In this document: piece after piece, positions 50,914 to 62,787 of the stretch
Layout of the letters: every line of letters begins with the position of its first letter
How positions within the stretch are numbered: the stretch's first letter is position 1
Source of the DNA: Metopolophium dirhodum
Lineage: Eukaryota > Arthropoda > Insecta > Hemiptera > Aphididae
Length of the DNA: 64,000 bases
Direction of reading: 5' to 3'
Assembly: GCF_019925205.1 (NCBI RefSeq)
Contig: NC_083568.1
Location: 23,620,393 to 23,684,392, forward strand
The notes under the pieces: generated by a model
What the model was told of the DNA's origin: nothing
Databases searched by the model: none
The model's input: the letters and a program-made list of their open reading frames with translations, nothing else
Program-made: the position numbers and the translations under genes

Positions 50914-52276
50914 CAGTGTATCTTTCAGACAATTTTCTTCGGAGGGGCATTTGAAAAAATCGGAGGGGCAATTATAATACGTATTATTTTATTTACACAA
51001 TATCACATTATTATACTGTAATAGGTAGTCTGTTATGACTGTGAAAATTATAATTAAATAGATACGTCATACCCAACATTTCGCATAAAGTTTTACATAC
51101 ACACATAGTATTATTATTTTTTTTTTTTTTAATTGATCTTGAGCCCGGCAGCTGAGGCCATTAGCTATTTTTAGTTTTACCGTAGGTTATTAAGTCGGTA
51201 GGGGGAGGAACACGTGTGTGTTTTGTTTGGCAGAATTTCTAATGGGGCACCCGTAGGTTTCTGCCGTGCCCCGGGGGATGGTGGCACTTGTTCTCCGGAC
51301 ACCGTGACTTGCACGGAGAAAAATGCCGCCCGGTGGTCGAGGATCGAGCTCGGACCGGCTGTGCCGAATCCGTCGCGTTAGACCGCTCGGCCACCTCGTC
51401 CCCCCCATAGTATTATTATATATAACCTAACCTTCTTTTTAAATACATGTATGTTAAGTTCAATATAGGTACAAAAAAAAAAAAATAAATAACAATAATA
51501 GCTAGGAAAAAACATACTTTTTAACTTACTTTTTTATTACCTACACTGAAAAAAAATCCTGATCATATAAAATAATACAAGTATAAAGGTATTAGTTCAG
51601 TATAATTAAAATATGGCAATACAAATTCAAGTTATTTATTTAAATAAGATAATCATTGAAAAAAAAATATTTAATAGATATACCTACAATATGACAAAAG
51701 TAAATATACATTTAAATAGAATTTATACCATTAGGTTAGGTATTATAAAATATATTTTAGTAGGTACATATAAATTAAACTTTTTAACTGCCTTAAAACT
51801 ATAAATTTAAGAATTTAGATTAACTGCAGACCTTTTAATAATATAATAGTTTACCTTATTATGATTGTCAATGCTTTGATGCTGATTAAAAACTGTACTA
51901 AATTATTAAACAAATATAATTTGATTTTTTATTGTTTTATACAAATTTCAATGAATTAGGTACACAACACACAGTAACAAATAACACAGTGACAGTCAAT
52001 ACACTTCACCGTTTAGACTGGTGTTTAATAATTTATAGTCACCGGTGTCCTATAATATTATCTATGTGATTACTGATTTCTATCGGGGAAAAAAAATTAT
52101 AAATAGAATACTGTGTTGACTCTTATCGGATGTACCTCTAATCTATTGATTCACTGTGGTATAGAATTTACATTTGTCTTCTGACTATTTGATTTTTTTT
52201 TTACTATTCTTCAAATTTTTCTCCGGGGGGGCCTTGCCCCCCCCCCCCACCGGAGAAGTACCTGAAAGAAACACTG
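50914..52276. mobile_element. Non-autonomous hAT-like element
   Basis: The left end CAGTGTATCTTTCAG, followed by a CGGAGGGG-rich zone, matches the right end CTGAAAGAAACACTG, preceded by a CCGGGGGGG/CCCCACCGGAG zone. ATAGAGAG lies two bases outside the left end and ATAGAGAC directly outside the right end, an imperfect 8-bp duplication as expected for hAT. The 1.36-kb interior has no transposase. It contains the younger SINE at 51,118-51,405. Confidence 0.65.
51118..51405 (-). mobile_element. tRNA-derived SINE with 14-bp target duplication
   Basis: Read on the minus strand it starts GGACGAGGTGGCCGAGCGGT, the 5' half of a tRNA-Ser-like gene. It carries an A box TGGCCGAGCGG (51,383-51,393), a degenerate B box GAGCTCGATCC (51,341-51,351), a GC-rich body and a 3' tail of 13 A (51,118-51,130 as T on the plus strand). 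Exact direct repeats CATAGTATTATTAT flank it (51,104-51,117 and 51,406-51,419). Target duplication, A tail and internal polymerase III promoter together make this the most secure mobile-element call in the window. Its GC content contrasts with the host. The long minus-strand frame here (51,190-51,408) is a shadow. It would be mobilised by a LINE enzyme supplied in trans (family knowledge). Confidence 0.93.
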
Positions 52277-52313
52277 ATAGAGACGCGTTGATCGCTTTTA
52301 TGTGCTTCAAATT

Positions 52314-52797
52314 GTTTACACGAGTGAGCTGGGTATGGCTCCATCATATATAATAAAGATATAACATAATGGTCTTATCAGCGGTCTTCAAGGGAACAAT
52401 TGAGGCCGAATAAAGTATACCTATACGAGTATCGACTATCAATATAAAGGAGCCTCAATTGCCTTCCACGGGAACGCGGCCTAAAATGTATTTAACATAG
52501 GCGTGGACTATCCATATCTTTATTATCTATGGGCTTCATCCATAGCATGGATAAGGTGTCAACAATCTAAGGATCAACTTGATAATCAAACACTTAAGTT
52601 CAGCAACCTGCAACTCAGGAACTTTTTATTCAAAGTGTCCTAATGTAATTAGTCATAAGAAGCTAGTTTAGTAAACCTAAGATTAGTTGAAGCTATGGTG
52701 ATGGTAGACGACTACAATCACTAGTCGAGAGCTTTGCGATGATCTTTTCCTACTAACTATCAAGGTATTCGATATTGTAAACATAACAATGAAAGAA
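52314..52797 (-). repeat. Inverted arm of nested element, right
   Basis: Partner of 47,995-48,400. It is longer because of extra internal bases, including a GGGAACGCGGCC-containing stretch of about 38 bases and an outer CTATCAAGGTATTCG piece. Confidence 0.88.
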
Positions 52798-52799
52798 AA

Positions 52800-53600
52800 T
52801 ATTTAAATATTATTAATTTGGTTAGGTTAGGATTGGACAGGAAATTAGATGTTAACTAATTATCATAGTTTTTAACACGGTCTTAAAGACTGTCAGCAAG
52901 AGTTGTACCAGTATAGTTATTAAAAACTTAAATACAGCCAACATTAAATAATGACTTTTTTACCACAACAAATTATAAAATGTATTTTAAAATATAACAA
53001 AATATTATTTTATCAGGGTTTTATAAGGTTTTCAATACTTATGAGTTTTTGTAAATAGAAAATGTATAAAATCAATAGTTTTAATTTAATATATGGTTTT
53101 GTGTTTTAATATCCTATTGTCAAAGAATTCTCAGGGTTTCCTTTCCACATTTTTTTACATTGTACTAAATCTAATTTTTTTCCGCACATATTTACAAAGA
53201 CTAAAACAGATATCTGACTATGTTTTTATTTGCATTTAGACTTAATAGTTTGTAATTTAATATTGACTGTAGACCCACCAAACACAATATTATTTTAAAT
53301 TAAACATTTTATGTCCTTCATAAATTACAATCACATAGTAGAGTCCGTGCAGGACCTTTTCTCATTTAATTTCTTTGCATCCTTTATAATTTACATACAT
53401 TTTTATACATTTTCTAATACATATATTACCGTGATACACCTCTGATCATAATAACTGTTCGCATTATTATAATGTAAACAACACGTAGTTTTTGGATTGT
53501 AGTTAATGTGTATTGCAGTATTTAGCTTCCAGCGTATTCTTTTGTTTAGTGTTATGCACCCAGATTTCTCAAACAATTTTTTTTTCACTTCATTGAACTT
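52800..53600. other. AT-rich stretch before the satellite
   Basis: No gene recognised. A GTTAGGTTAGG string lies near 52,818. Confidence 0.5.
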
Positions 53601-53619
53601 CAAAAGAGACTGGCTAGGT

Positions 53620-54211
53620 TCTCTCACGTTCCCTATTCAATTTATTTTTTATATATTTAACGTTTTTTGATTCTTTTATATATATCTTTTTTTAAAACAC
53701 TAACAACCTGGTGCAATATGATTTTTTTAAAATTTTTTATCTGCTTCTTAAAATGCGTTTGCCTGCGGTATGCCACGTTCCCCTTTCAATTTTCTTTTAT
53801 AAATTTAAGTCAATTGATTTTTAATATGAATATTTTTAAATTTGTAAGTCTTCAGAGAATTTTTTTCTGTTATTTAATTCCTATCTAGATCTTTCTATAT
53901 AGATTTTTTAAACACTGACAAGCTCCAACACCCTCCTTCAATTTTTTTTTTTGTTATGTAACTTTACTTGAATATTTTGTATTGACGTGAAAATTGATAA
54001 CTTGGTGCCCTGTAAATAATCATTCTTTAATGAACTAAATATTTTAAATAGTTTTTTTTGTTTAAGAAGCTGTTTAAGAAGCTTTTTTTTTAATAATGTA
54101 ACTCTAGTTGAATATTTTGTATTGACTTGAAAATTGATTACTTGGTGCCCTATGAATAATCATTCTTTAATGAACTAAATATTTTGAATAGTTTTTTCCG
54201 TTTAAGATTCT
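53620..54211 (+). repeat. Degenerate left edge of the satellite
   Basis: AAAATGCGTTTGCCTGCGG at about 53,750 and a type-II-like piece at about 53,960-54,060 are diverged versions of the satellite unit. An internal TTTAAGAAGC duplication and a partial unit follow. Decay at the edge with homogeneous units inside is expected of arrays maintained by unequal exchange. Confidence 0.75.
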
Positions 54212-57200
54212 GGGCATTTTAGTTTGTACGTTGTTCTGTGTATTCCTACAGTTATTTTTTTTCAAAATTTTTTTTTGGTTTCCTAAAATGCATTTGCCTG
54301 CGGGCGCCAACACCCTCCTTCAATTTTTTTTTTTAGGATTTAACCTCTAGCCAAATATTTTAAACATTGACTATCGGGTACCCTTGAATAATCCTTATCT
54401 TTAATGAACTAAATATTTTAAATAGTTTTTTTTGTTTATGAATCTGGGCATTTTAGTTTGTACTTTGTAATGTGTATTCCTACAGTTAAATTTATTCAAT
54501 ATTTTTTTTTGGTTTCCTAAAATGCATTTGCCTGCAGGTGCCAACACCCTCCTTCAATTTTTTTTTTCAATAATGTAACTCTAGATGAATATTTTGTATT
54601 GACTTGAAAATTGATAACTTGTTGCCCTATGAATAATCATTCTTTAATGAACTAAATATTTTGAATAGTTTTTTCTGTTTAAGATTCTGGGCATTTTAGT
54701 TTGTACGTTGTTATGTGTATTCCTACAGTTATTTTTTTTCAAATTTTTTTTTTGGTTTCCTAAAATGCATTTGCCTGCGGGCGCCAACACCCTCCTTCAA
54801 TTTTTTTTTTAGGATTTAACCTCTAGCCAAATATTTTAAACATTGACTATCGGGTACCCTTGAATAATCCTTATCTTTAATGAACTAAATATTTTGAATA
54901 ATTTTTTCTGTTTAAGATTCTGGGCATTTTAGTTTGTACGTTGTTATGTGTATTCCTACAGTTATTTTTTTTCAAATTTTTTTTTTGGTTTCCTAAAATG
55001 CATTTGCCTGCGGGCGCCAACACCCTCCTTCAATTTTTTTTTTAGGATTTAACCTCTAGCCAAATATTTTAAACATTGACTATCGGGTACCCTTGAATAA
55101 TCCTTATCTTTAATGAACTAAATATTTTAAATAGTTATTTCTGTTAAAGATTCTGGGCATTTTAGTTTGTACGTTGTTATGTGTATTCCTACAGTTAAAT
55201 TTTTTCAAAATTTTTTTTTGGTTTCCTTAAATGCATTTGCCTGCGGGCGCCAAAACCCTCCTTTAATTTTTTTTTTAGGATTTAACCTCTAGCCAAATAT
55301 TTTAAACATTGACTATCGGGTACTCTTGAATAATCCTTATCTTTAATGAACTAAATATTTTAAATAGTTTTTTTTGTTTATGAATCTGGGCATTTTAGTT
55401 TGTACTTTGTAATGTGTATTCCTACAGTTAAATTTATTCAATATTTTTTTTTGGTTACCTAAAATGCATTTGCCTGCGGGCGCCAACACCCTTCTTCAAT
55501 TTTTTTTTTTAATAATGTAACTCTAGTTGAATATTTTGTATTGACTTGAAAATTGATAACTTGGTGCCCTATGAATAATCATTCTTTAATGAACTAAATA
55601 TTTTGTATAGTTTTTTCTGTTTAAGATTCTGGGCATTTTAGTTTGTACGTTGTTATGTGTATTCCTACAGTTATTTTTTTTCAAATTTTTTTTTTGGTTT
55701 CCTAAAATGCATTTGCCTGCGGGCGCCAACACCCTCCTTCAATTTTTTTTTTAGGATTTAACCTCTAGCCAAATATTTTAAACATTGACTATCGGGTACC
55801 CTTGAATAATCCTTATCTTTAATGAACTAAATATTTTGAATAATTTTTTCTGTTTAAGATTCTGGGCATTTTAGTTTGTACGTTGTTATGTGTATTCCTA
55901 CAGTTATTTTTTTTCAAATTTTTTTTTTGGTTTCCTAAAATGCATTTGCCTGCGGGCGCCAACACCCTCCTTCAATTTTTTTTTTAGGATTTAACCTCTA
56001 GCCAAATATTTTAAACATTGACTATCGGGTACCCTTGAATAATCCTTATCTTTAATGAACTAAATATTTTAAATAGTTATTTCTGTTAAAGATTCTGGGC
56101 ATTTTAGTTTGTACGTTGTTATGTGTATTCCTACAGTTAAATTTTTTCAAAATTTTTTTTTGGTTTCCTTAAATGCATTTGCCTGCGGGCGCCAAAAGCC
56201 TCCTTTAATTTTTTTTTTAGGATTTAACCTCTAGCCAAATATTTTAAACATTGACTATCGGGTACTCTTGAATAATCCTTATCTTTAATGAACTAAATAT
56301 TTTAAATAGTTTTTTTTGTTTATGAATCTGGGCATTTTAGTTTGTACTTTGTAATGTGTATTCCTACAGTTAAATTTATTCAATATTTTTTTTTGGTTAC
56401 CTAAAATGCATTTGCCTGCGGGCGCCAACACCCTTCTTCAATTTTTTTTTTTAATAATGTAACTCTAGTTGAATATTTTGTATTGACTTGAAAATTGATA
56501 ACTTGGTGCCCTATGAATAATCATTCTTTAATGAACTAAATATTTTGTATAGTTTTTTCTGTTTAAGATTCTGGGCATTTTAGTTTGTACTTTGTAATGT
56601 GTATTCCTACAGTTAAATTTATTCAATATTTTTTTTTGGTTTCCTTAAATGCATTTGCCTGCGGGCGCCAACACCCTCCTTTAATTTTTTTTTTAGGATT
56701 TAACCTCTAGCCAAATATTTTAAACATTGACTATCGGGTACCCTTGAATAATCCTTATCTTTAATGAACTAAATATTTTAAATAGTTTTTTTTGTTTATG
56801 AATCTGGGCATTTTAGTTTGTACTTTGTAATGTGTATTCCTACAGTTAAATTTATTCAATATTTTTTTTTGGTTTCCTAAAATGCATTTGCCTGCGGGCG
56901 CCAACACCCTCCTTCAATTTTTTTTTTAGGATTTAACCTCTAGCCAAATATTTTAAACATTGACTATCGGGTACCCTTGAATAATCCTTATCTTTAATGA
57001 ACTAAATATTTTAAATAGTTATTTCTGTTTAAGATTCTGGGCATTTTAGTTTGTACGTTGTTATGTGTATTCCTACAGTTAAATTTTTTCAAAATTTTTT
57101 TTTGGTTTTCTAAAATGCATTTGCCTGCGGGCGCCAACACCCTCCTTCAATTTTTTTTTTTAGGATTTAACCTCTAGCCAAATATTTTAAACATTGACTA

Positions 57201-60200
57201 TCGGGTACCCTTGAATAGTCCTTATCTTTAATGAACTAAATATTTTAAATAGTTTTTTTTGTTTATGAATCTGGGTATTTTAGTTTGTACGTTGTTCTGT
57301 GTATTCCTACAGTTATTTTTTTTCAAAATTTTTTTTTGGTTTCCTAAAATGCATTTGCCTGCGGGCGCCAACACCCTCCTTCAATTTTTTTTTTTAGGAT
57401 TTAACCTCTAGCCAAATATTTTAAACATTGACTATCGGGTACCCTTGAATAATCCTTATCTTTAATGAACTAAATATTTTAAATAGTTTTTTTTGTTTAT
57501 GAATCTGGGCATTTTAGTTTGTACTTTGTAATGTGTATTCCTACAGTTAAATTTATTCAATATTTTTTTTTGGTTTCCTAAAATGCATTTGCCTGCAGGT
57601 GCCAACACCCTCCTTCAATTTTTTTTTTCAATAATGTAACTCTAGATGAATATTTTGTATTGACTTGAAAATTGATAACTTGTTGCCCTATGAATAATCA
57701 TTCTTTAATGAACTAAATATTTTGAATAGTTTTTTCTGTTTAAGATTCTGGGCATTTTAGTTTGTACGTTGTTATGTGTATTCCTACAGTTATTTTTTTT
57801 CAAATTTTTTTTTTGGTTTCCTAAAATGCATTTGCCTGCGGGCGCCAACACCCTCCTTCAATTTTTTTTTTAGGATTTAACCTCTAGCCAAATATTTTAA
57901 ACATTGACTATCGGGTACCCTTGAATAATCCTTATCTTTAATGAACTAAATATTTTGAATAATTTTTTCTGTTTAAGATTCTGGGCATTTTAGTTTGTAC
58001 GTTGTTATGTGTATTCCTACAGTTATTTTTTTTCAAATTTTTTTTTTGGTTTCCTAAAATGCATTTGCCTGCGGGCGCCAACACCCTCCTTCAATTTTTT
58101 TTTTAGGATTTAACCTCTAGCCAAATATTTTAAACATTGACTATCGGGTACTCTTGAATAATCCTTATCTTTAATGAACTAAATATTTTAAATAGTTTTT
58201 TTTGTTTATGAATCTGGGCATTTTAGTTTGTACTTTGTAATGTGTATTCCTACAGTTAAATTTATTCAATATTTTTTTTTGGTTTCCTAAAATGCATTTG
58301 CCTGCAGGTGCCAACACCCTCCTTCAATTTTTTTTTTCAATAATGTAACTCTAGATGAATATTTTGTATTGACTTGAAAATTGATAACTTGTTGCCCTAT
58401 GAATAATCATTCTTTAATGAACTAAATATTTTGAATAGTTTTTTCTGTTTAAGATTCTGGGCATTTTAGTTTGTACGTTGTTATGTGTATTCCTACAGTT
58501 ATTTTTTTTCAAATTTTTTTTTTGGTTTCCTAAAATGCATTTGCCTGCGGGCGCCAACACCCTCCTTCAATTTTTTTTTTAGGATTTAACCTCTAGCCAA
58601 ATATTTTAAACATTGACTATCGGGTACCCTTGAATAATCCTTATCTTTAATGAACTAAATATTTTGAATAATTTTTTCTGTTTAAGATTCTGGGCATTTT
58701 AGTTTGTACGTTGTTATGTGTATTCCTACAGTTATTTTTTTTCAAATTTTTTTTTTGGTTTCCTAAAATGCATTTGCCTGCGGGCGCCAACACCCTCCTT
58801 CAATTTTTTTTTTAGGATTTAACCTCTAGCCAAATATTTTAAACATTGACTATCGGGTACCCTTGAATAATCCTTATCTTTAATGAACTAAATATTTTAA
58901 ATAGTTATTTCTGTTAAAGATTCTGGGCATTTTAGTTTGTACGTTGTTATGTGTATTCCTACAGTTAAATTTTTTCAAAATTTTTTTTTGGTTTCCTTAA
59001 ATGCATTTGCCTGCGGGCGCCAAAACCCTCCTTTAATTTTTTTTTTAGGATTTAACCTCTAGCCAAATATTTTAAACATTGACTATCGGGTACTCTTGAA
59101 TAATCCTTATCTTTAATGAACTAAATATTTTAAATAGTTTTTTTTGTTTATGAATCTGGGCATTTTAGTTTGTACTTTGTAATGTGTATTCCTACAGTTA
59201 AATTTATTCAATATTTTTTTTTGGTTACCTAAAATGCATTTGCCTGCGGGCGCCAACACCCTTCTTCAATTTTTTTTTTTAATAATGTAACTCTAGTTGA
59301 ATATTTTGTATTGACTTGAAAATTGATAACTTGGTGCCCTATGAATAATCATTCTTTAATGAACTAAATATTTTGTATAGTTTTTTCTGTTTAAGATTCT
59401 GGGCATTTTAGTTTGTACGTTGTTATGTGTATTCCTACAGTTAAATTTTTTCAAAATTTTTTTTTGGTTTCCTTAAATGCATTTGCCTGCGGGCGCCAAC
59501 ACCCTCCTTTAATTTTTTTTTTAGGATTTAACCTCTAGCCAAATATTTTAAACATTGACTATCGGGTACCCTTGAATAATCCTTATCTTTAATGAACTAA
59601 ATATTTTAAATAGTTTTTTTTGTTTATGAATCTGGGCATTTTAGTTTGTACTTTGTAATGTGTATTCCTACAGTTAAATTTATTCAATATTTTTTTTTGG
59701 TTTCCTAAAATGCATTTGCCTGCGGGCGCCAACACCCTCCTTCAATTTTTTTTTTAGGATTTAACCTCTAGCCAAATATTTTAAACATTGACTATCGGGT
59801 ACCCTTGAATAATCCTTATCTTTAATGAACTAAATATTTTAAATAGTTATTTCTGTTTAAGATTCTGGGCATTTTAGTTTGTACTTTGTAATGTGTATTC
59901 CTACAGTTAAATTTATTCAATATTTTTTTTTGGTTTCCTAAAATGCATTTGCCTGCGGGCGCCAACACCCTCCTTCAATTTTTTTTTTAGGATTTAACCT
60001 CTAGCCAAATAGTTTAAACATTGACTATCGGGTACCCTTGAATAATCCTTATCTTTAATGAACTAAATATTTTAAATAGTTATTTCTGTTTAAGATTCTG
60101 GGCATTTTAGTTTGTACGTTGTTATGTGTATTCCTACAGTTAAATTTTTTCAAAATTTTTTTTTGGTTTTCTAAAATGCATTTGCCTGCGGGCGCCAACA

Positions 60201-61331
60201 CCCTCCTTCAATTTTTTTTTTTAGGATTTAACCTCTAGCCAAATATTTTAAACATTGACTATCGGGTACCCTTGAATAGTCCTTATCTTTAATGAACTAA
60301 ATATTTTAAATAGTTTTTTTTGTTTATGAATCTGGGTATTTTAGTTTGTACGTTGTTCTGTGTATTCCAACAGTTATTTTTTTTCAAAATTTTTTTTTGG
60401 TTTCCTAAAATGCATTTGCCTGCGGGCGCCAACACCCTCCTTCAATTTTTTTTTTTAGGATTTAACCTCTAGCCAAATATTTTAAACATTGACTATCGGG
60501 TACCCTTGAATAATCCTTATCTTTAATGAACTAAATATTTTAAATAGTTTTTTTTGTTTATGAATCTGGGCATTTTAGTTTGTACTTTGTAATGTGTATT
60601 CCTACAGTTAAATTTATTCAATATTTTTTTTTGGTTTCCTAAAATGCATTTGCCTGCAGGTGCCAACACCCTCCTTCAATTTTTTTTTTCAATAATGTAA
60701 CTCTAGATGAATATTTTGTATTGACTTGAAAATTGATAACTTGTTGCCCTATGAATAATCATTCTTTAATGAACTAAATATTTTGAATAGTTTTTTCTGT
60801 TTAAGATTCTGGGCATTTTAGTTTGTACGTTGTTATGTGTATTCCTACAGTTATTTTTTTTCAAATTTTTTTTTTGGTTTCCTAAAATGCATTTGCCTGC
60901 GGGCGCCAACACCCTCCTTCAATTTTTTTTTTAGGATTTAACCTCTAGCCAAATATTTTAAACATTGACTATCGGGTACCCTTGAATAATCCTTATCTTT
61001 AATGAACTAAATATTTTGAATAATTTTTTCTGTTTAAGATTCTGGGCATTTTAGTTTGTACGTTGTTATGTGTATTCCTACAGTTAAATTTTTTCAAAAT
61101 TTTTTTTTGGTTTTCTAAAATGCATTTGCCTGCGGGCGCCAACACCCTCCTTCAATTTTTTTTTTAGGATTTAACCTCTAGCCAAATATTTTAAACATTG
61201 ACTATCGGGTACCCTTGAATAATCCTTATCTTTAATGAACTAATTATTTTGAATAGTTTTTTCTCTTTAATATATTGGGGAATTTTGTTCGTACTTTGTA
61301 ATGTGTATTCCTACAGTTAAATTTTTTCAAA
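54212..61331 (+). repeat. Satellite of 233/243-bp units with higher-order structure
   Basis: Using GGGCATTTTAG (GGGTATTTTAG at two anchors; diverged at the last) as anchor, 30 consecutive intervals run from 54,212 to 61,277. Type I units are 233-234 bp and contain AGGATTTAACCTCTAGCC. Type II units are 243 bp and contain AATAATGTAACTCTAG and TTGATAACTTG. Type II intervals are numbers 2, 6, 10, 15, 18, 22 and 28. Anchors at 54,446, 57,507 and 60,568 are exactly 3,061 bases apart, marking two 13-unit higher-order blocks and part of a third. Every unit has three T tracts of about 8-10 and the GCGGGCGCC or CAGGTGCC block. There is no coding capacity. The array ends directly against the right hAT terminus. 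Confidence 0.97.
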
Positions 61332-61405
61332 ATTTTTTTGATATAATATTCGATTAAATGTCGTTGTCGTAGAATTTAAAGCGGGCCGCCGGTTGCCGAC
61401 CACTG
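61332..61405 (-). repeat. hAT-type terminal sequence, right
   Basis: Reverse complement of 39,054-39,127 with one mismatch in 74 (GGCGGCCC against GGCAGCCC). It joins the last satellite unit without a spacer. Confidence 0.7.
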
Positions 61406-62193
61406 GTATAGATGGTACTGAAACAATACTGTATTAAAACAATTTTGTTAATTTAACACAAGAAATCGATAATATTTTTAATATTTTTTAAAAAAATTAA
61501 CTTCAATTATAAACTTGCTGTATATTTTATTATGATTGCTTCTAACAGTAATTCAAGAATGAAAATGTGTTTATTGGTGCAAATATATGTTTTCTTGCCA
61601 ATTATAAGAATTTTGAGTGCTGAGTGGGTATAATATTACATATATACAATAATGTTTATTTTAGTAACAGTAAAAAACTGTATGAGGGATACATTTTCAA
61701 TTCAGAATTAAATTAAAAGTGTAAAATTAAATGTTATACCCAAAATATGTATTATAAGATGTAACAACTAATAGTTATTAGGTTAAGTTGCGTTCGGTTG
61801 TATACGACTTAAGCAATTATTATATTAATTTATAACTTTTTATTTTTAAGTTAGTATTGCTAACCTGTGGTTATAATTTATAAGCGGTAGTTATGTTTTT
61901 AGATATTTGAAATTAAGATTTTTGTATTTGTATTTTAGAAACGCTGGTATTTAATTTTTAAATAACCTAGGAATATTTAAAACATAATATTATTATATTA
62001 TTCATATTATTATAATACAATATTTAAATATAATATATTATAAACCTACTGCCCTACTATTTCTAGACGTTTACATTGCAATAGTAAAATTCTATTAAAC
62101 CTATTAGGTACGTAAACAACATTTATTAATATGACAAATATTTAAAATTTCAAAAAAGGGGGACCCTCGTGTTAATACCCCTCACTTTGTTTT

Positions 62194-62760
62194 TTGGATA
62201 GCGCTGGGAGTTTTTGTGCACAAACGTCGGGACCTGGTGCACATTTCTGCACAAACGATGCACAAACGTTTGGCACCTTAAAAATTTCAATTTTCCAAAA
62301 AGAGGATGTCTCGTTTCAATGGCCCTCCCACTTTGTTTTTTGGATAGCGCTGGGAGTTTTTGTGCACAAACGTCGGGACCTGGTGCACATTTCTGCACAA
62401 ACGATGCACAAACGTATGGCACATTCAAAAATCCAAATATTCAATGTGGGGGTGCTACCGTTTCAATGGCCCCCCCCCCCACTTTATTTTTTGGATATCG
62501 CTGGGAGTTTTTGTGCACAAACGTCGGGACCTGGTGCACATTTCTGCATAAACGATGCACAAACGTTTGGCACATTCAAAAATCCAAATATTCAATGTGG
62601 GGGGGGGGGCTACCGTTTCAATGCCCCCCCCCCCCCCCATTTTGTTTTAGGGATAGAATTTTCAGTTTTTGTGCACAAACGATTGGACTTGTTGCACATT
62701 TCTGCACAAACGATGCACAAACGTTTGGCGTGGTCAGAAGTTCAAATTTCGAAAGTGTGG
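62194..62760 (-). repeat. Tandem ~147-bp subrepeats, four units
   Basis: Unit ends (CAAACGTTTG or CAAACGTATG) fall at 62,272, 62,418, 62,569 and 62,727, spaced 146, 151 and 158, against three units in the left arm. The spacing differences come from G and C runs (11 G at 62,599-62,609, 15 C at 62,624-62,638). A 226-codon plus-strand frame through this region is a repeat translated in frame, not a gene. Confidence 0.93.
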
Positions 62761-62787
62761 GGGCCATTGAAATGGACCTTATTTTAT

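Larger units (their letters stand above)
37809..62780. mobile_element. 25-kb structure bounded by long inverted arms
   Basis: The arms 37,809-39,127 and 61,332-62,780 are reverse complements, about 97% identical over long stretches by eye, and differ mainly by one extra 147-bp subrepeat on the right. The outer ends read AAGGTCCATTTCAATGG and its complement, and are flanked by ATTTTAT on both sides (37,802-37,808 and 62,781-62,787), a possible 7-bp target duplication in low-complexity DNA. The interior holds a hAT transposase remnant, four copies of an unknown module, nested transposons and a 7-kb satellite, but no intact gene. It could be one giant foldback-like or hAT-related transposon, two oppositely inserted copies of one element, or an inverted duplication. 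I favour a large composite element but cannot prove it. Confidence 0.6.
61332..62780 (-). repeat. Right long inverted arm
   Basis: Partner of 37,809-39,127, with one additional subrepeat and longer homopolymer C/G runs. Identity in the 61,440-61,780 segment is about 97% by eye, including AT-rich sequence under no obvious constraint, so the arms separated recently or are kept alike by conversion. Confidence 0.93.

Noticed and set aside
51341..51405. Functional tRNA-Ser gene
   Set aside because: The 5' half and A box look right, but the sequence does not fold into a complete cloverleaf by eye, the B box is degenerate, and an A tail with target duplications identifies a SINE.
51190..51408. 72-codon minus-strand frame
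   Set aside because: Lies wholly inside the SINE and is read from its tRNA-derived head and GC-rich body.
54212..61331. CRISPR array
   Set aside because: Units are long, directly adjacent and similar throughout with no unique spacers, and the DNA is eukaryotic; it is a satellite.
37809..62780. Maverick/Polinton element
   Set aside because: The length and long inverted repeats fit, but I see no DNA polymerase B, integrase, ATPase or protease sequence, and the ends do not start with the usual AG..A/T pattern with a clean 6-bp duplication.
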